From: Hirudinaria manillensis
Lineage: Eukaryota; Annelida; Clitellata; Hirudinida; Hirudinidae
DNA: 64,000 bases
Reading direction: 5' to 3'
Assembly (NCBI GenBank): GCA_034509925.1
Contig: CM067537.1
Coordinates: forward strand, 62,001 to 126,000
Under the pieces are notes generated by a model that had not been told where the DNA came from, ran no database searches, and saw only the letters and a list, made by a program, of their open reading frames with translations. This document shows positions 9,744 to 22,570 of this stretch, piece after piece. Both the position numbers and the translations under genes were made by a program. Positions within the stretch are counted from its first letter, which is position 1; every line of letters starts with the position of its first letter.

Positions 9744-12700
9744 ATCACACAACGGAAAGAACAATTACGACAATAACAACGGATTCTAAAACAACCGAAT
9801 ATAAAACAACAGTGCCAACAACAACTGATTACACAACAACAATTCCAACAACGACCGAATCAACAACCTCTATGCCAACAACAACGGAATCCACAACAAG
9901 ATCGGCAAAGACCACTGATTCCACAACAACAATACCAACAACGACCGAATCAACCACATCTATGCCAACTACGGAATCCACAACAACAATGCCAACCACA
10001 ACGACATCCACAACAACATTGGCAACCACCACTGATTCCATAACAACACTTCCAACAACGACCGAATCAACCACATCTATGCCAACAACAACGGAATCCA
10101 CAACAACATCGGCAAAGACCACTGATTCCACAACAACACTTCCAACAACGACCGAATCAACCACATCAATGCCAACTACGGAATCCACAACAACAATGTC
10201 AACCACAACGGAATCCACAATAACATTGGCAACAACAACTGAATCCACCTCAACTTTTCCATCAACTACGGCATCCACAACAACATTGTCAACGACCACT
10301 GATTCCACAACAACACTTCCAACAACGACCGAATCAACCACATCTATGCCAACAACAACGGAATCCACAACGACATTAGCAACAACTACGGAATCCACGA
10401 CACCATTGGCAACAACAACGGAATCCACAACGACATCGACAACGACCACTGATTCCACAACAACACTTCCAACAACGACCGAATCAACCACATCTATGCC
10501 AACGACAACTGAATCCACAACAACCTTGGCAACAACAACTGATTACACAACAACAATTCCAACAACGACCGAATCAACCACATCTATGCCAACTACGGAA
10601 TCCACAACAACAATGCCAACCACAACGACATCCACAACAACATTGGCAACCACCACTGATTCCATAACAACACTTCCAACAACGACCGAATCCACCACAT
10701 CTATGCCAACTACGGAATCCACAACAACTATGCCAACCACAACGGTATCCACAACAACATTGGCAACCACCACTGATTCCACAACAACACTTCCAACAAA
10801 GACCGAATCAACCACATCTATGCCAACTACGGAATCCACAACAACAATGCCAACCACAACGACATCCACAACAACATTGGCAACCACCACTGATTCCATA
10901 ACAACACTTCCAACAACGACCGAATCCACCACATCTATGCCAACTACGGAATCCACAACAACTATGCCAAACACAACGGTATCCACAACAACATTGGCAA
11001 CCACCACTGATTCCACAACAACACTTCCAACAAAGACCGAATCAACCACATCTATGCCAACTACGGAATCCACAACAACAATGCCAACCACAACGGAATC
11101 CACAACAACACTTCCACCAACGACCGAATCAACCACATCTATGCCAACGACAACTGAATCCACAACAACCTTGGCAACAACAACTGATTACACAACAACA
11201 ATTCCAACAACGACCGAATCAACCACATCTATGCCAACTACGGAATCCACAACAACTATGCCAACCACAACGGCATCCACAACAACATCGACAACGACCA
11301 CTGAATCCACAACAACAATACCAACAACGACCGAATCAACCACATCTATGCCAACTACGGAATCCACAACAACAATGCCAACCACAACGACATCCACAAC
11401 AACATTGGCAACCACCACTGATTCCATAACAACACTTCCAACAACGACCGAATCAACCACATCTATGCCAACAACAACGGAATCCACAATAACATCGGCA
11501 ACGACCACTGATTCCACAACAAGACTTCCAACAACGACCGAATCAATCACCTCTATGCCAACAACTACGGAATCCACAACAACATCGGCAAAGACCACTG
11601 ATTCCACAACAACACTTCCAACAACGACCGAATCAACCACATCTATGCCAACTACGGAATCCACAACAACAATGCCAACCACAACGGTATCCACAACAAC
11701 ATCTCCAACGACCACTGATTCCACAACAACACTTTCAACAACGACCGAATCAGCAACATCTATGCCAACAACTACGGAATCCACAGCAACATCGGCAAAG
11801 ACCACTGATTCCACAACAACACTTCCAGCAACGACCGAATCAACCACATCTATGCCAACTACGGAATCCAAAACAACAATGCCAACCACAACAGTATCCA
11901 CAACAACATTGGCAACGATCACTGATTCCACAACAACGACCGAATCAGCAACATCTATGCCAACAACTACGGACTCCACAACAACATCGGCAAAGACCAC
12001 TGATTCCACAACAACACTTCCAACAACGACCGAATCAACCACATCTATGCCAACTACGGAATCCACAACAACAATGCCAACCACAACAGTATCCACAACA
12101 ACATTGGCAACGACCACGGATTCCACAACAACACTTCCAACAACGACCGAATCAACCACATCTATGCCAACAACAACGGAATCCACAACGACATTGGCAA
12201 CAACTACAGAAGCCACCTCAACATCTCCAACGACCACTGATTCCACAACAACACTTCCAACAACGACCGAATCAATCACATCTATGCCAACTACGGAATC
12301 CACAACAACAATGTCAACCACAACGGAATCCACAACAACACTTCCAACAACGACCGAATCAACCACATCTATGCCAACTACGGAATCCACAACAACAATG
12401 CCAACCACAACGACATCCAGAACAACATTGGCAACCACCTCTGATTCCACAACAACACTTCCAACAACGACCGAAACAACCACATCTATGCCAACTACGG
12501 AATCCATAACAACAATGCCAACCACAACGGTATCCACAACAACATTGGCAACGACTACTGATTCCACAACAACACTTCCAACAACGACCGAATCAATCAC
12601 ATCTATGCCAACTACGGAATCCACAACAACAATGTCAACCACAACGGAATCCACAACAACACTTCCAACAACGACCGAATCAACCACATCTATGCCAACA

Positions 12701-15700
12701 ACAACGGAATCCACAACGACATTAGCAACAACTACGGAATCCACGACACCATTGGCAACAACAACGGAATCCACAACAACATCGGCAACGACCACTGATT
12801 CCACAACCACACTTCCAACAACGACCGAATCAATCACATATTTGCCAACGACAACTGAATCCACAACAACCTTGGCAACAACAACTGATTACACAACAAC
12901 AATTCCAACAACGACCGAATCAACCACATCTATGCCAACTACGGAATCCACAACAACAATGCCAACCACAACGACATCCACAACAACATTGGCAACCACC
13001 ACTGATTCCATAACAACACTTCCAACAACGACCGAATCCACCACATCTATGCCAACTACGGAATCCACAACAACTATGCCAAACACAACGGTTTCCACAA
13101 CAACATTGGCAACCACCACTGATTCCACAACAACACTTCCAACAAAGACCGAATCAACCACATCTATGCCAACTACGGAATCCACAACAACAATGCCAAC
13201 CACAACGACATCCACAACAACATTGGCAACCACCACTGATTCCATAACAACACTTCCAACAACGACCGAATCCACCACATCTATGCCAACTACGGAATCC
13301 ACAACAACTATGCCAAACACAACGGTATCCACAACAACATTGGCAACCACCACTGATTCCACAACAACACTTCCAACAAAGACCGAATCAACCACATCTA
13401 TGCCAACTACGGAATCCACAACAACAATGCCAACCACAACGGAATCCACAACAACACTTCCACCAACGACCGAATCAACCACATCTATGCCAACGACAAC
13501 TGAATCCACAACAACCTTGGCAACAACAACTGATTACACAACAACAATTCCAACAACGACCGAATCAACCACATCTATGCCAACTACGGAATCCACAACA
13601 ACTATGCCAACCACAACGGCATCCACAACAACATCGACAACGACCACTGAATCCACAACAACAATACCAACAACGACCGAATCAACCACATCTATGCCAA
13701 CTACGGAATCCACAACAACAATGCCAACCACAACGACATCCACAACAACATTGGCAACCACCACTGATTCCATAACAACACTTCCAACAACGACCGAATC
13801 AACCACATCTATGCCAACAACAACGGAATCCACAATAACATCGGCAACGACCACTGATTCCACAACAAGACTTCCAACAACGACCGAATCAATCACCTCT
13901 ATGCCAACAACTACGGAATCCACAACAACATCGGCAAAGACCACTGATTCCACAACAACACTTCCAACAACGACCGAATCAACCACATCTATGCCAACTA
14001 CGGAATCCACAACAACAATGCCAACCACAACGGTATCCACAACAACATCTCCAACGACCACTGATTCCACAACAACACTTTCAACAACGACCGAATCAGC
14101 AACATCTATGCCAACAACTACGGAATCCACAGCAACATCGGCAAAGACCACTGATTCCACAACAACACTTCCAGCAACGACCGAATCAACCACATCTATG
14201 CCAACTACGGAATCCAAAACAACAATGCCAACCACAACAGTATCCACAACAACATTGGCAACGATCACTGATTCCACAACAACGACCGAATCAGCAACAT
14301 CTATGCCAACAACTACGGACTCCACAACAACATCGGCAAAGACCACTGATTCCACAACAACACTTCCAACAACGACCGAATCAACCACATCTATGCCAAC
14401 TACGGAATCCACAACAACAATGCCAACCACAACAGTATCCACAACAACATTGGCAACGACCACGGATTCCACAACAACACTTCCAACAACGACCGAATCA
14501 ACCACATCTATGCCAACAACAACGGAATCCACAACGACATTGACAACAACTACAGAATCCGCCTCAACATCTCCAACGACCACTGATTCCACAACAACAC
14601 TTCCAACAACGACCGAATCAACCACATCTATGCCAACTACGGAATCCACAACAACAATGCCAACCACAACGGTATCCACAACAACACTTCCAACAACGAC
14701 CGAATCAACCACATCTATGCCAACTACGGAATCCACAACAACAATGCCAACCACAACGACATCCAGAACAACATTGGCAACCACCTCTGATTCCACAACA
14801 ACACTTCCAACAACGACCGAAACAACCACATCTATGCCAACTACGGAATCCATAACAACAATGCCAACCACAACGGTATCCACAACAACATTGGCAACGA
14901 CTACTGATTCCACAACAACACTTCCAACAACGACCGAATCAATCACATCTATGCCAACTACGGAATCCACAACAACAATGTCAACCACAACGGAATCCAC
15001 AACAACACTTCCAACAACGACCGAATCAACCACATCTATGCCATCAACAACGGAATCCACAACGACATTAGCAACAACTACGGAATCCACGACACCATTG
15101 GCAACAACAACGGAATCCACAACAACATCGGCAACGACCACTGATTCCACAACAACACTTCCAACAACGACCGAATCAATCACATATTTGCCAACAACAA
15201 CAACGGAATCCACAACAACATTGGCAACGACCACTGATTCCACAACAACACTTTCAACAACGACCGAATCATCAACATCTATGCCAACAACTACGGCATC
15301 CACAACAACATCGACAACGACCACTGAATCCACAACAACAATTCCAACAACGACCGAAACAACCACATCTATGCCAACAACAACGGAATCCACAACGACA
15401 TTAGCAACAACTACGGAATCCACGACACCATTGGCAACAACAACGGAATCCACAACAACATCTCCAACGACCACTGATTCCACAACAACACTTCCATCAA
15501 CGACCGAATCAATCACATCTATGCCAACTACGGAATCCACAACAACAATGTCAACCACAACGGAATCCACAACAACACTTCCAACAACGACCGAATCAAC
15601 CACATCTATGCCATCAACAACGGAATCCACAACGACATTAGCAACAACTACGGAATCCACGACACCATTGGCAACAACAACGGAATCCACAACAACATCG

Positions 15701-18001
15701 GCAACGACCACTGATTCCACAACCACACTTCCAACAACGACCGAATCAATCACATATTTGCCAACAACAACGGAATCCACAACAACATTGGCAACGACCA
15801 CTGATTCCACAACAACACTTTCAACAACGACCGAATCATCAACATCTATGCCAACAACTACGGCATCCACAACAACATCGACAACGACCACTGAATCCAC
15901 AACAACAATACCAACAACGACCGAAACAACCACATCTATGCCAACAACAACGGAAAACACAACGACATTAGCAACAACTACGGAATCCACGACACCATTG
16001 GCAACAACAACGGAATCCACAACAACATCTCCAACGACCACTGATTCCACAACAACACTTCCATCAACGACCGAATCAATCACATCTATGCCAACTACGG
16101 AATCCACAACAACAATGTCAACCACAACGGAATCCACAACAACACTTCCAACAACGACCGAATCAACCACATCTATGCCAACAACAACGGAATCCACAAC
16201 GACATTAGCAACAACTACGGAATCCACGACACCATTGGCAACAACAACGGAATCCACAATAACATCGGCAACGACCACTGATTCCACAACAACACTTCCA
16301 ACAACGACCGAATCAACCACATCTATGCCAACAACAACGGAATCCACAACAACATTGGCAACGACTTCTGATTCCACAACAACACTTCCAACAACGACCG
16401 AATCAACCACATCTATGCCAACTACGGAATCCACAACTACAATGCCAACCACAACGGTATCCACAACAACATTGGCAACGACTTCTGATTCCACAACAAC
16501 ACTTCCAACAACGACCGAATCAACCACATCTATGCCAACTACGGAATCCACAACTACAATGCCAACCACAACGGTATCCACAACAACATTGGCAACGACT
16601 TCTGATTCCACAACAACACTTCCAACAACGACCGAATCAACCACATCTATGCCAACTACGGAATCCACAACAACAATGCCAACCACAACGGTATCCACAA
16701 CAACATTGGCAACCACCTCTGATTTCACAACGACATTAGCAACAACTACGGAATCCACGACACCATTGGCAACAACAACGGAATCCACAATAACATCGGC
16801 AACGACCACTGATTCCACAACAACACTTCCAACAACGACCGAATCAACCACATCTATGCCAACTACGGAATCCACAACAACAATGTCAACCACAACGGAA
16901 TCCACAACAACACTTCCAACAACGACCGAATCAACCACATCTATGCCAACAACAACGGAATCCACAACGACATCGACAACGACCACTGATTCCACAACAA
17001 CACTTCCAACAACGACCGAATCAACCACATCTATGCCAACGACAACTGAATCCACAACAACAATGTCAACCACAACGGCATCCACAACAATATTGGCAAC
17101 GACCACTGATTCCACAACAACACTTCCAACAACGACCGAATCAACCACATCTATGCCAACTACGGAATCCACAACAACAATGCCAACCACAACGGTATCC
17201 ACAACAACATTGGCAACCACCACTGATTCCACAACAACACTTCCAACAACGACCGAATCAACCACATCTATGCCAACAACAACGGAATCCACAACGACAT
17301 TGGCAACAACTACAGAATCCGCCTCAACATCTCCAACGACCACTGATTCCACAACAACACTTCCAACAACGACCGAATCAACCACATCTATGCCAACTAC
17401 GGAATCCACAACAACATCCACAACAACATTGGCAACGACCATTGATTCCACAACAACACTTCCAACAACGACCGAATCAATCACATATTTGCCAACAACA
17501 ACAACGGAATCCACAACAACATTGGCAACGACCACTGATTCCACAACAACACTTTCAACAACGACCGAATCATCAACATCTATGCCAACAACTACGGCAT
17601 CCACAACAACATCGACAACGACCACTGATTCCACAACAACTATTCCAACAACGACCGAAACAACCACATCTATGCCAACTACGGAATCCACAACAACATC
17701 CACAACAACATTGGCAACAACAACGGAATCCACAACAATATTGGCAACAACAACTGAATCCACCTCAACTTTTCCATCAACTACGGCATCCACAACAACA
17801 TTGTCAACGACCACTGATTCCACAACAACATTGGCAACAACAACTGAATCCACCTCAACTTTTCCATCTACTACGGCATCCACAACAACATCGGCAACGA
17901 CCACTGATTCCACAACAACACTTTCAACAACGACCGAATCAACCACAACATTGGCAACCGAGTCCACCACAACTATTTCTATTTCTTCGACAAGTTATTA
18001 A
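9744..18001 (+). CDS. Mucin-like Thr/Ser/Pro repeat protein, copy B
   Basis: One uninterrupted frame runs to a TAA at 17999-18001. It is open back to 9653 (preceding in-frame TAA at 9650) but holds no ATG at its left. The exon probably begins at a splice acceptor; CAG at 9741-9743 is one option, and the true start is unresolved. The protein is about 2,750 residues of roughly 10-residue units (TTTDSTTTLP, TTTESTTSMP, TTTVSTTTLA) with a 9-residue variant TTESTTTMP. It has no Cys, no membrane segment and no folded domain that I can see. It ends ESTTTISISSTSY, one residue longer than copy A. A long block of about 2,346 bp is duplicated inside it. A heavily O-glycosylated secreted mucin-like role is inferred from composition only. 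The opposite strand is also open over thousands of bases, but only because of repeat codon composition. Confidence 0.75.
10500..15190 (+). repeat. Internal 2,346-bp tandem duplication in mucin copy B
   Basis: Landmarks in 10543-11163 recur at 12889-13509, an offset of 2,346 bp (782 codons, in frame). The order of unit variants after each is the same to about 12845 and 15190. Differences are scattered substitutions (for example CCAACC versus CCAAAC before ACAACGG) and a few unit gains. Copy boundaries are approximate because flanking units are similar. Confidence 0.8.
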
Positions 18002-18530
18002 TTTTTCTGTTAACCTTCAAATATTCATGTATTTTAAGTTTAATCTTCCATTATCGATTAATATTTCCCTTTTCTATAATCTGTAAAATTGTTATATAAA
18101 TTTTATTTTCTATAACTTAATTTTTCGTATTTCATTTGACTTTAACAAATTTTCTCATTTTTTTAGTCAAACACACAATATCTTTTAGTGTTAATTTCAG
18201 GGATATTTTAATATTTCTCATTGATATTTTTTTCTTCTGAGTTGTAATTTCAGTAATTTATATAAGATTCTTTTAGGCTGGACAACGGATTTGTTTTAAA
18301 GTAGGTGGTCAATATCACAACCACCAGCTTTAAATCGATAATCTTTTTATTCTCACACAAATTAACAATCCTTCAAATCTTTCATTCTTTCGCAATAAAA
18401 TTATCCTTTGTAAAGAGGAATGGTCAGGGACGTTCTCGTCTTATTTGGTGAGGTTAGTACTGACTTATTCATAATAAGTGCTCTGTAATAAATCATTTTA
18501 TTCAGCGCTTTTGATATTCTAAATGGGCTA
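18002..18530 (+). other. 3' flank of mucin copy B, homologous to 4455-4965
   Basis: It carries the same blocks in the same order as after copy A, including TTTTTCTGTTAACCTT and GTAGGTGGTCAATATCACAA, with small indels. AATAAA occurs at 18394-18399 and 18487-18492. Similarity to copy A ends about 18515. Confidence 0.75.
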
Positions 18531-18547
18531 GTGCAGGTTAAAGGTAG

Positions 18548-18778
18548 ACTTCGTGGTGGAAAATATCGAAAAGATCACTCAATGACAGTTTGGATGGCAA
18601 AACTCTGTCAACAACAACGGATTCCACCACAACTTTGGGATCAACAACTGAATCTACCACTACCATGCCAACAATTGAATCCACAACAACTATGCCAACA
18701 TCCATGGAATCCATAACGACTATTCCATCTACAATAACTATGCCATTGACAAGTGATTCCACCACAACTAATCCTTGA
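18548..18778 (+). pseudogene. Third mucin-like fragment (short Thr/Ser repeat end)
   Basis: The frame is open from 18548 to a TGA at 18776-18778, about 76 codons. The first 15 or so are non-repetitive, then units of type STTTDSTTTLG and ESTTTMP follow. It starts about 30 bp after the copy B homologous flank ends. It may be a remnant of a third family member or the terminal exon of a gene that has lost its array. AG at 18546-18547 could be an acceptor. No 5' part is visible. Confidence 0.4.
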
Positions 18779-18862
18779 TCATTAGTCATCCATCATTTGA
18801 TATCTTACGTAATTTTATTGAATTATTTTTTTAATGTCATTTTAATAGAAATGTATAATAGT

Positions 18863-18932
18863 TATATACATACATACACATATACATATACATATATATA
18901 TGTATATATATATATACATATACATATATATT
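18863..18932. repeat. AT/ACATAT microsatellite
   Basis: Imperfect alternation of TACATA, CATATA and TATATA over about 70 bp. Confidence 0.8.
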
Positions 18933-21900
18933 GTTAAATAATATTGTCAAACGTTATCGCGAAAAATCATCTCCCTCTTAAATATGCGACGACCACTGTA
19001 TATAGGTGCTTTAATTTGATGTTTCAAATTTTCACTTTGTTTTTATTTGTATATTATTTTTTTAATATTTATTTGTTTATATTTTTAAATGGATCCTAAA
19101 CTTTTGCTTTCATCTTACTGGCTTATTGATGTTTTAGTTCGCTTTTGGCTTTCTTTGTGAACAGGTCTTTAAAGCCGTCATCGTCATCATTATCACTTGC
19201 TTTCATGGTTTTAATTAATCTTTTTGTTCTCCATTGTTCTCCATTGCTGCTTAATCTTTTTCGAATTAAAACGTATAAAAAAGATTTATAAAATAATCAG
19301 TGTTTTATAGCAATTAATAAATTGTTCCCATTGAGTTCAAAATGACAAAAATTAATCATTTTATAAGTTTAATTTATTATTTATAATTTATTATAATTAT
19401 TATTTATTTATAATTTATTATTCATGCCTCTTTGTTATGATTTCTGTTCAAACTCAGTTTATTTTTTCATGTTTTTTTTTCAGGCATTTCAAAACATTTT
19501 AATTGAAAAATCTTTTTGATGCAATAAAATTATTATCTGTTAATCCACCCGTTGTCTCTCATTGGTAGGTTTGTGAGGTTAGTCTCTACGTTGCAAACGT
19601 TGAAAATATTTTAAGCCTGGTATATTAATTAATAATAAATGCAATAATACATAATAAAATTTAACCTTTTATTTGTTTAATAAAGCATACATTAATTTTT
19701 GTTTATAAAGTTGTGTAATAAGCTCCAAATTCAATACATAACATTGATTTCGTCCTAGCATCCGGCGATAATTCACCTGCCTCTTCTTGATCGATGATTA
19801 TTTTCAATTTTGTTAACTATTCAACACACTCAAGAAAACTAAAATCGTAACCGTTCACTGTTCAGAGTTCTGAAATGTTGCTCAACTTTTACAACTGCTG
19901 ATTTTACTTTCCTTATTGTCCAAATGAGCTGAAAATTAAAATACATATTCAGTACCTCGATGACTTTATGATACAAAAGGCTTATTGAAGGGCTTGCAGT
20001 AATTGGATTATTTGTCTCGATAAAGATTTTTCTTTTTAATTCTTGCTTTGAATTATCTTTTACTTCTGTGATCCCATCACTTGTCACAAGTAATAGATTA
20101 TATCCGCCGTTATCTATCTGTGCTTTCGATAGCACTCTATCTTGAGATTCTTTTCCAGCAAATTTAAAAAATTGAGCTGGTCACGCGAAATTCTCCAAGC
20201 GAAAGGAGATTAGCATATAAATCGTTCTTGAAGGTTTATCCCTATTATCGTATCCTGTTGTCTTCTTTTATTCCAACATATTTGCTACTATTTTTAATGT
20301 CTCTTTTCCCTTAAAAAGTTAGATTTTAAATTAATTTTCGGTAAGAAATCAGTACAAAATACTCGACTCTATTTCACATCTTTCTGATTGCATCAAAAAT
20401 TAGTTTTAAAATTGTCAATGTTATTAAATATGAAAATGAATTTTAACGCTATCCAGAAAAAATAAGGATGCAATGTTGATGATATAGACGATACATCTCC
20501 CATGTTCACTAGGAGCAACAATCAATCGAAGACCCATCCCTTGTCACATCTTATAAGACCTTACAAAAATACCCTGGGGTACAAATAGAAAATATAAAGG
20601 GCAAAGATATTGTCTTCATTTGATTTGCTGCCATTTCTGATGATGCCAGCTGATGAATCAGAGTTTCAAGCAAATAGGTTTCTATTAATAATTTCTCTAT
20701 ATAATTACGCTGAATATTTAAACATAATTTTTTTTCACACGCTAAATTTACCATTTTTAAAAATATACTTAAAATTTCAAATCTTCCTTCATTACCAAAA
20801 CTCAGTTTAAACAGAAGGTCCAAATTCAAGACTGTGCTTTTTTCCAGAATCTATAAAGCTTTAAAAAATCTCTATAACCAATCTTTTTCAGAAGGGCAGA
20901 TTTCTTTAATGCATGCCCCCTTAGAACGTTAAAAGCGATTCCAAATATATTAATTGATAATAATTGCTTGTTATTCTATTTATCAACATTTTTCTTGTCA
21001 TTCCTTTCACATAATTGCTAAATGTTGAAGTTCTTCTGGATAAGATCTTTCTCTTACATCATTTCATAATTACATCCCTAAAAATTTAGCTGCGTAACGA
21101 TGATCTTATCTTTATTGCATTCATGAATTTCAAAAATTTTTTGAAGAACCTAAACAAAATTTCGTTCCAGAATTTTGATTCCTTCTGAAAAATAATTGTA
21201 CGACGCATACATGAAATAAAATAATTGTACAATGTGAAATAAGTTAAAGTTATTAGATAGTATAAAATTATAAAATATTACCCTTTCCTACCAAATTTTT
21301 CTTGAGTTTTAAGATCTTGTTTTTCCGGTTTTGTGTGCGAACCAAAAGCTAATTAAATTTTTTCTTGTTTCTCATTTTGGCCTCCGTTTCGTCTGTTTGT
21401 AGTCTGCGTATTTATATGTTTATAATGTATTAAATTCTATAATGTCTATGTCATCAGACGTTAGACAGACATAAGAATATTTTCTAATAAAATCTTGCCT
21501 CTCTATCGGGATCTAGTGATATGAACAACATATCATAGGCTGTGATGATGTTTTTGACGCGAATTTCTTAAAATTCACCAAAAATGGCAAAATCTAATTA
21601 TTTTGCATTTCCGAGGCTACAGAAAAGAGTTTTAGTTTAGAAATATTGAATACCTTCATTAGATTTCTATGTGTGAATTATTCGTTTTAAAATCAAAAAG
21701 ATAGTTCCCGCTAATTACATTTCCCCGCAGACGCCAATTTCTTCCTAATGACTTAAAAATGAAAAAATAAAGCTTTTTATTTACTTTTGATCATTTATAT
21801 ATCACATTTTTATTATAGCGTAACATTGACTTATTTATTTTAATTATTTTTCACAATTGGAAGTATGCTCGTTAACGAGAAAGTATTCGAAACGAAATAA

Positions 21901-22389
21901 TTAAAATATTAAGCAACTGTCAAGAATTTGGAACGAACGGGCTTAACAAAGACGTACCCAAAATATTCCAGCAAAAAGCTTCAGCAACAATTTCATATTT
22001 CATCCATCTATCAAAGCTTAAAGACTGGTGATCTTATAGCAATCTCTCAATTGTAACCCAACATGATTTTCTAAAATCTCTCTCCCTGTAGTTCAGTCTT
22101 CGAATCCAATTAAGATGACCGCGTTGAAGATTTTTTTTCTGATTATTTACCTACATTTGTCGAAATTCCAGAAAGTGAGTCAGTAATTTGTCTTGAATTA
22201 ACAAGAAATCTGGAAGGCCGTTTGAATCATTTGTGCATAAATCGATAAACTGTCATAAAGCGGTCAAATGCCAGAAACACGATCGCATACATTGTACGCG
22301 ATCACATAAGGCTTGATGACTCTAAGTTTTCCTATAAATAAGGGACACTTCGAGACGTTACTGGCACAGGACTCCTGGTGAGGTCTCTG

Positions 22390-22570
22390 ATGATTGAGCT
22401 TATGTATAGATAAGTATATGCGTATGTATATGTATGTATAAGTATATGTGCATGTATATGTATGGATAAATATATGCGCATGTATATGTATACGTTCTGT
22501 GTATATGTCTTCAAATGCATCTGTATATGTTTCTGTATATATATCAGCATATGCGCCTGCATATATATTT
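22390..22570. repeat. Degenerate TATATGTATG repeat tract
   Basis: Irregular copies of TATATGCG, TATGTATA and ATGTATATG. It gives rise to Tyr/Thr-rich spurious ORFs on the minus strand. Confidence 0.7.

Noticed and set aside
13534..17970. 1,478-codon minus-strand frame of VVVDSVVVG type, and similar frames at 9829-13509
   Set aside because: These are the reverse complement of the mucin repeat codons. Several independent frames show the same pattern and none has gene-like composition.
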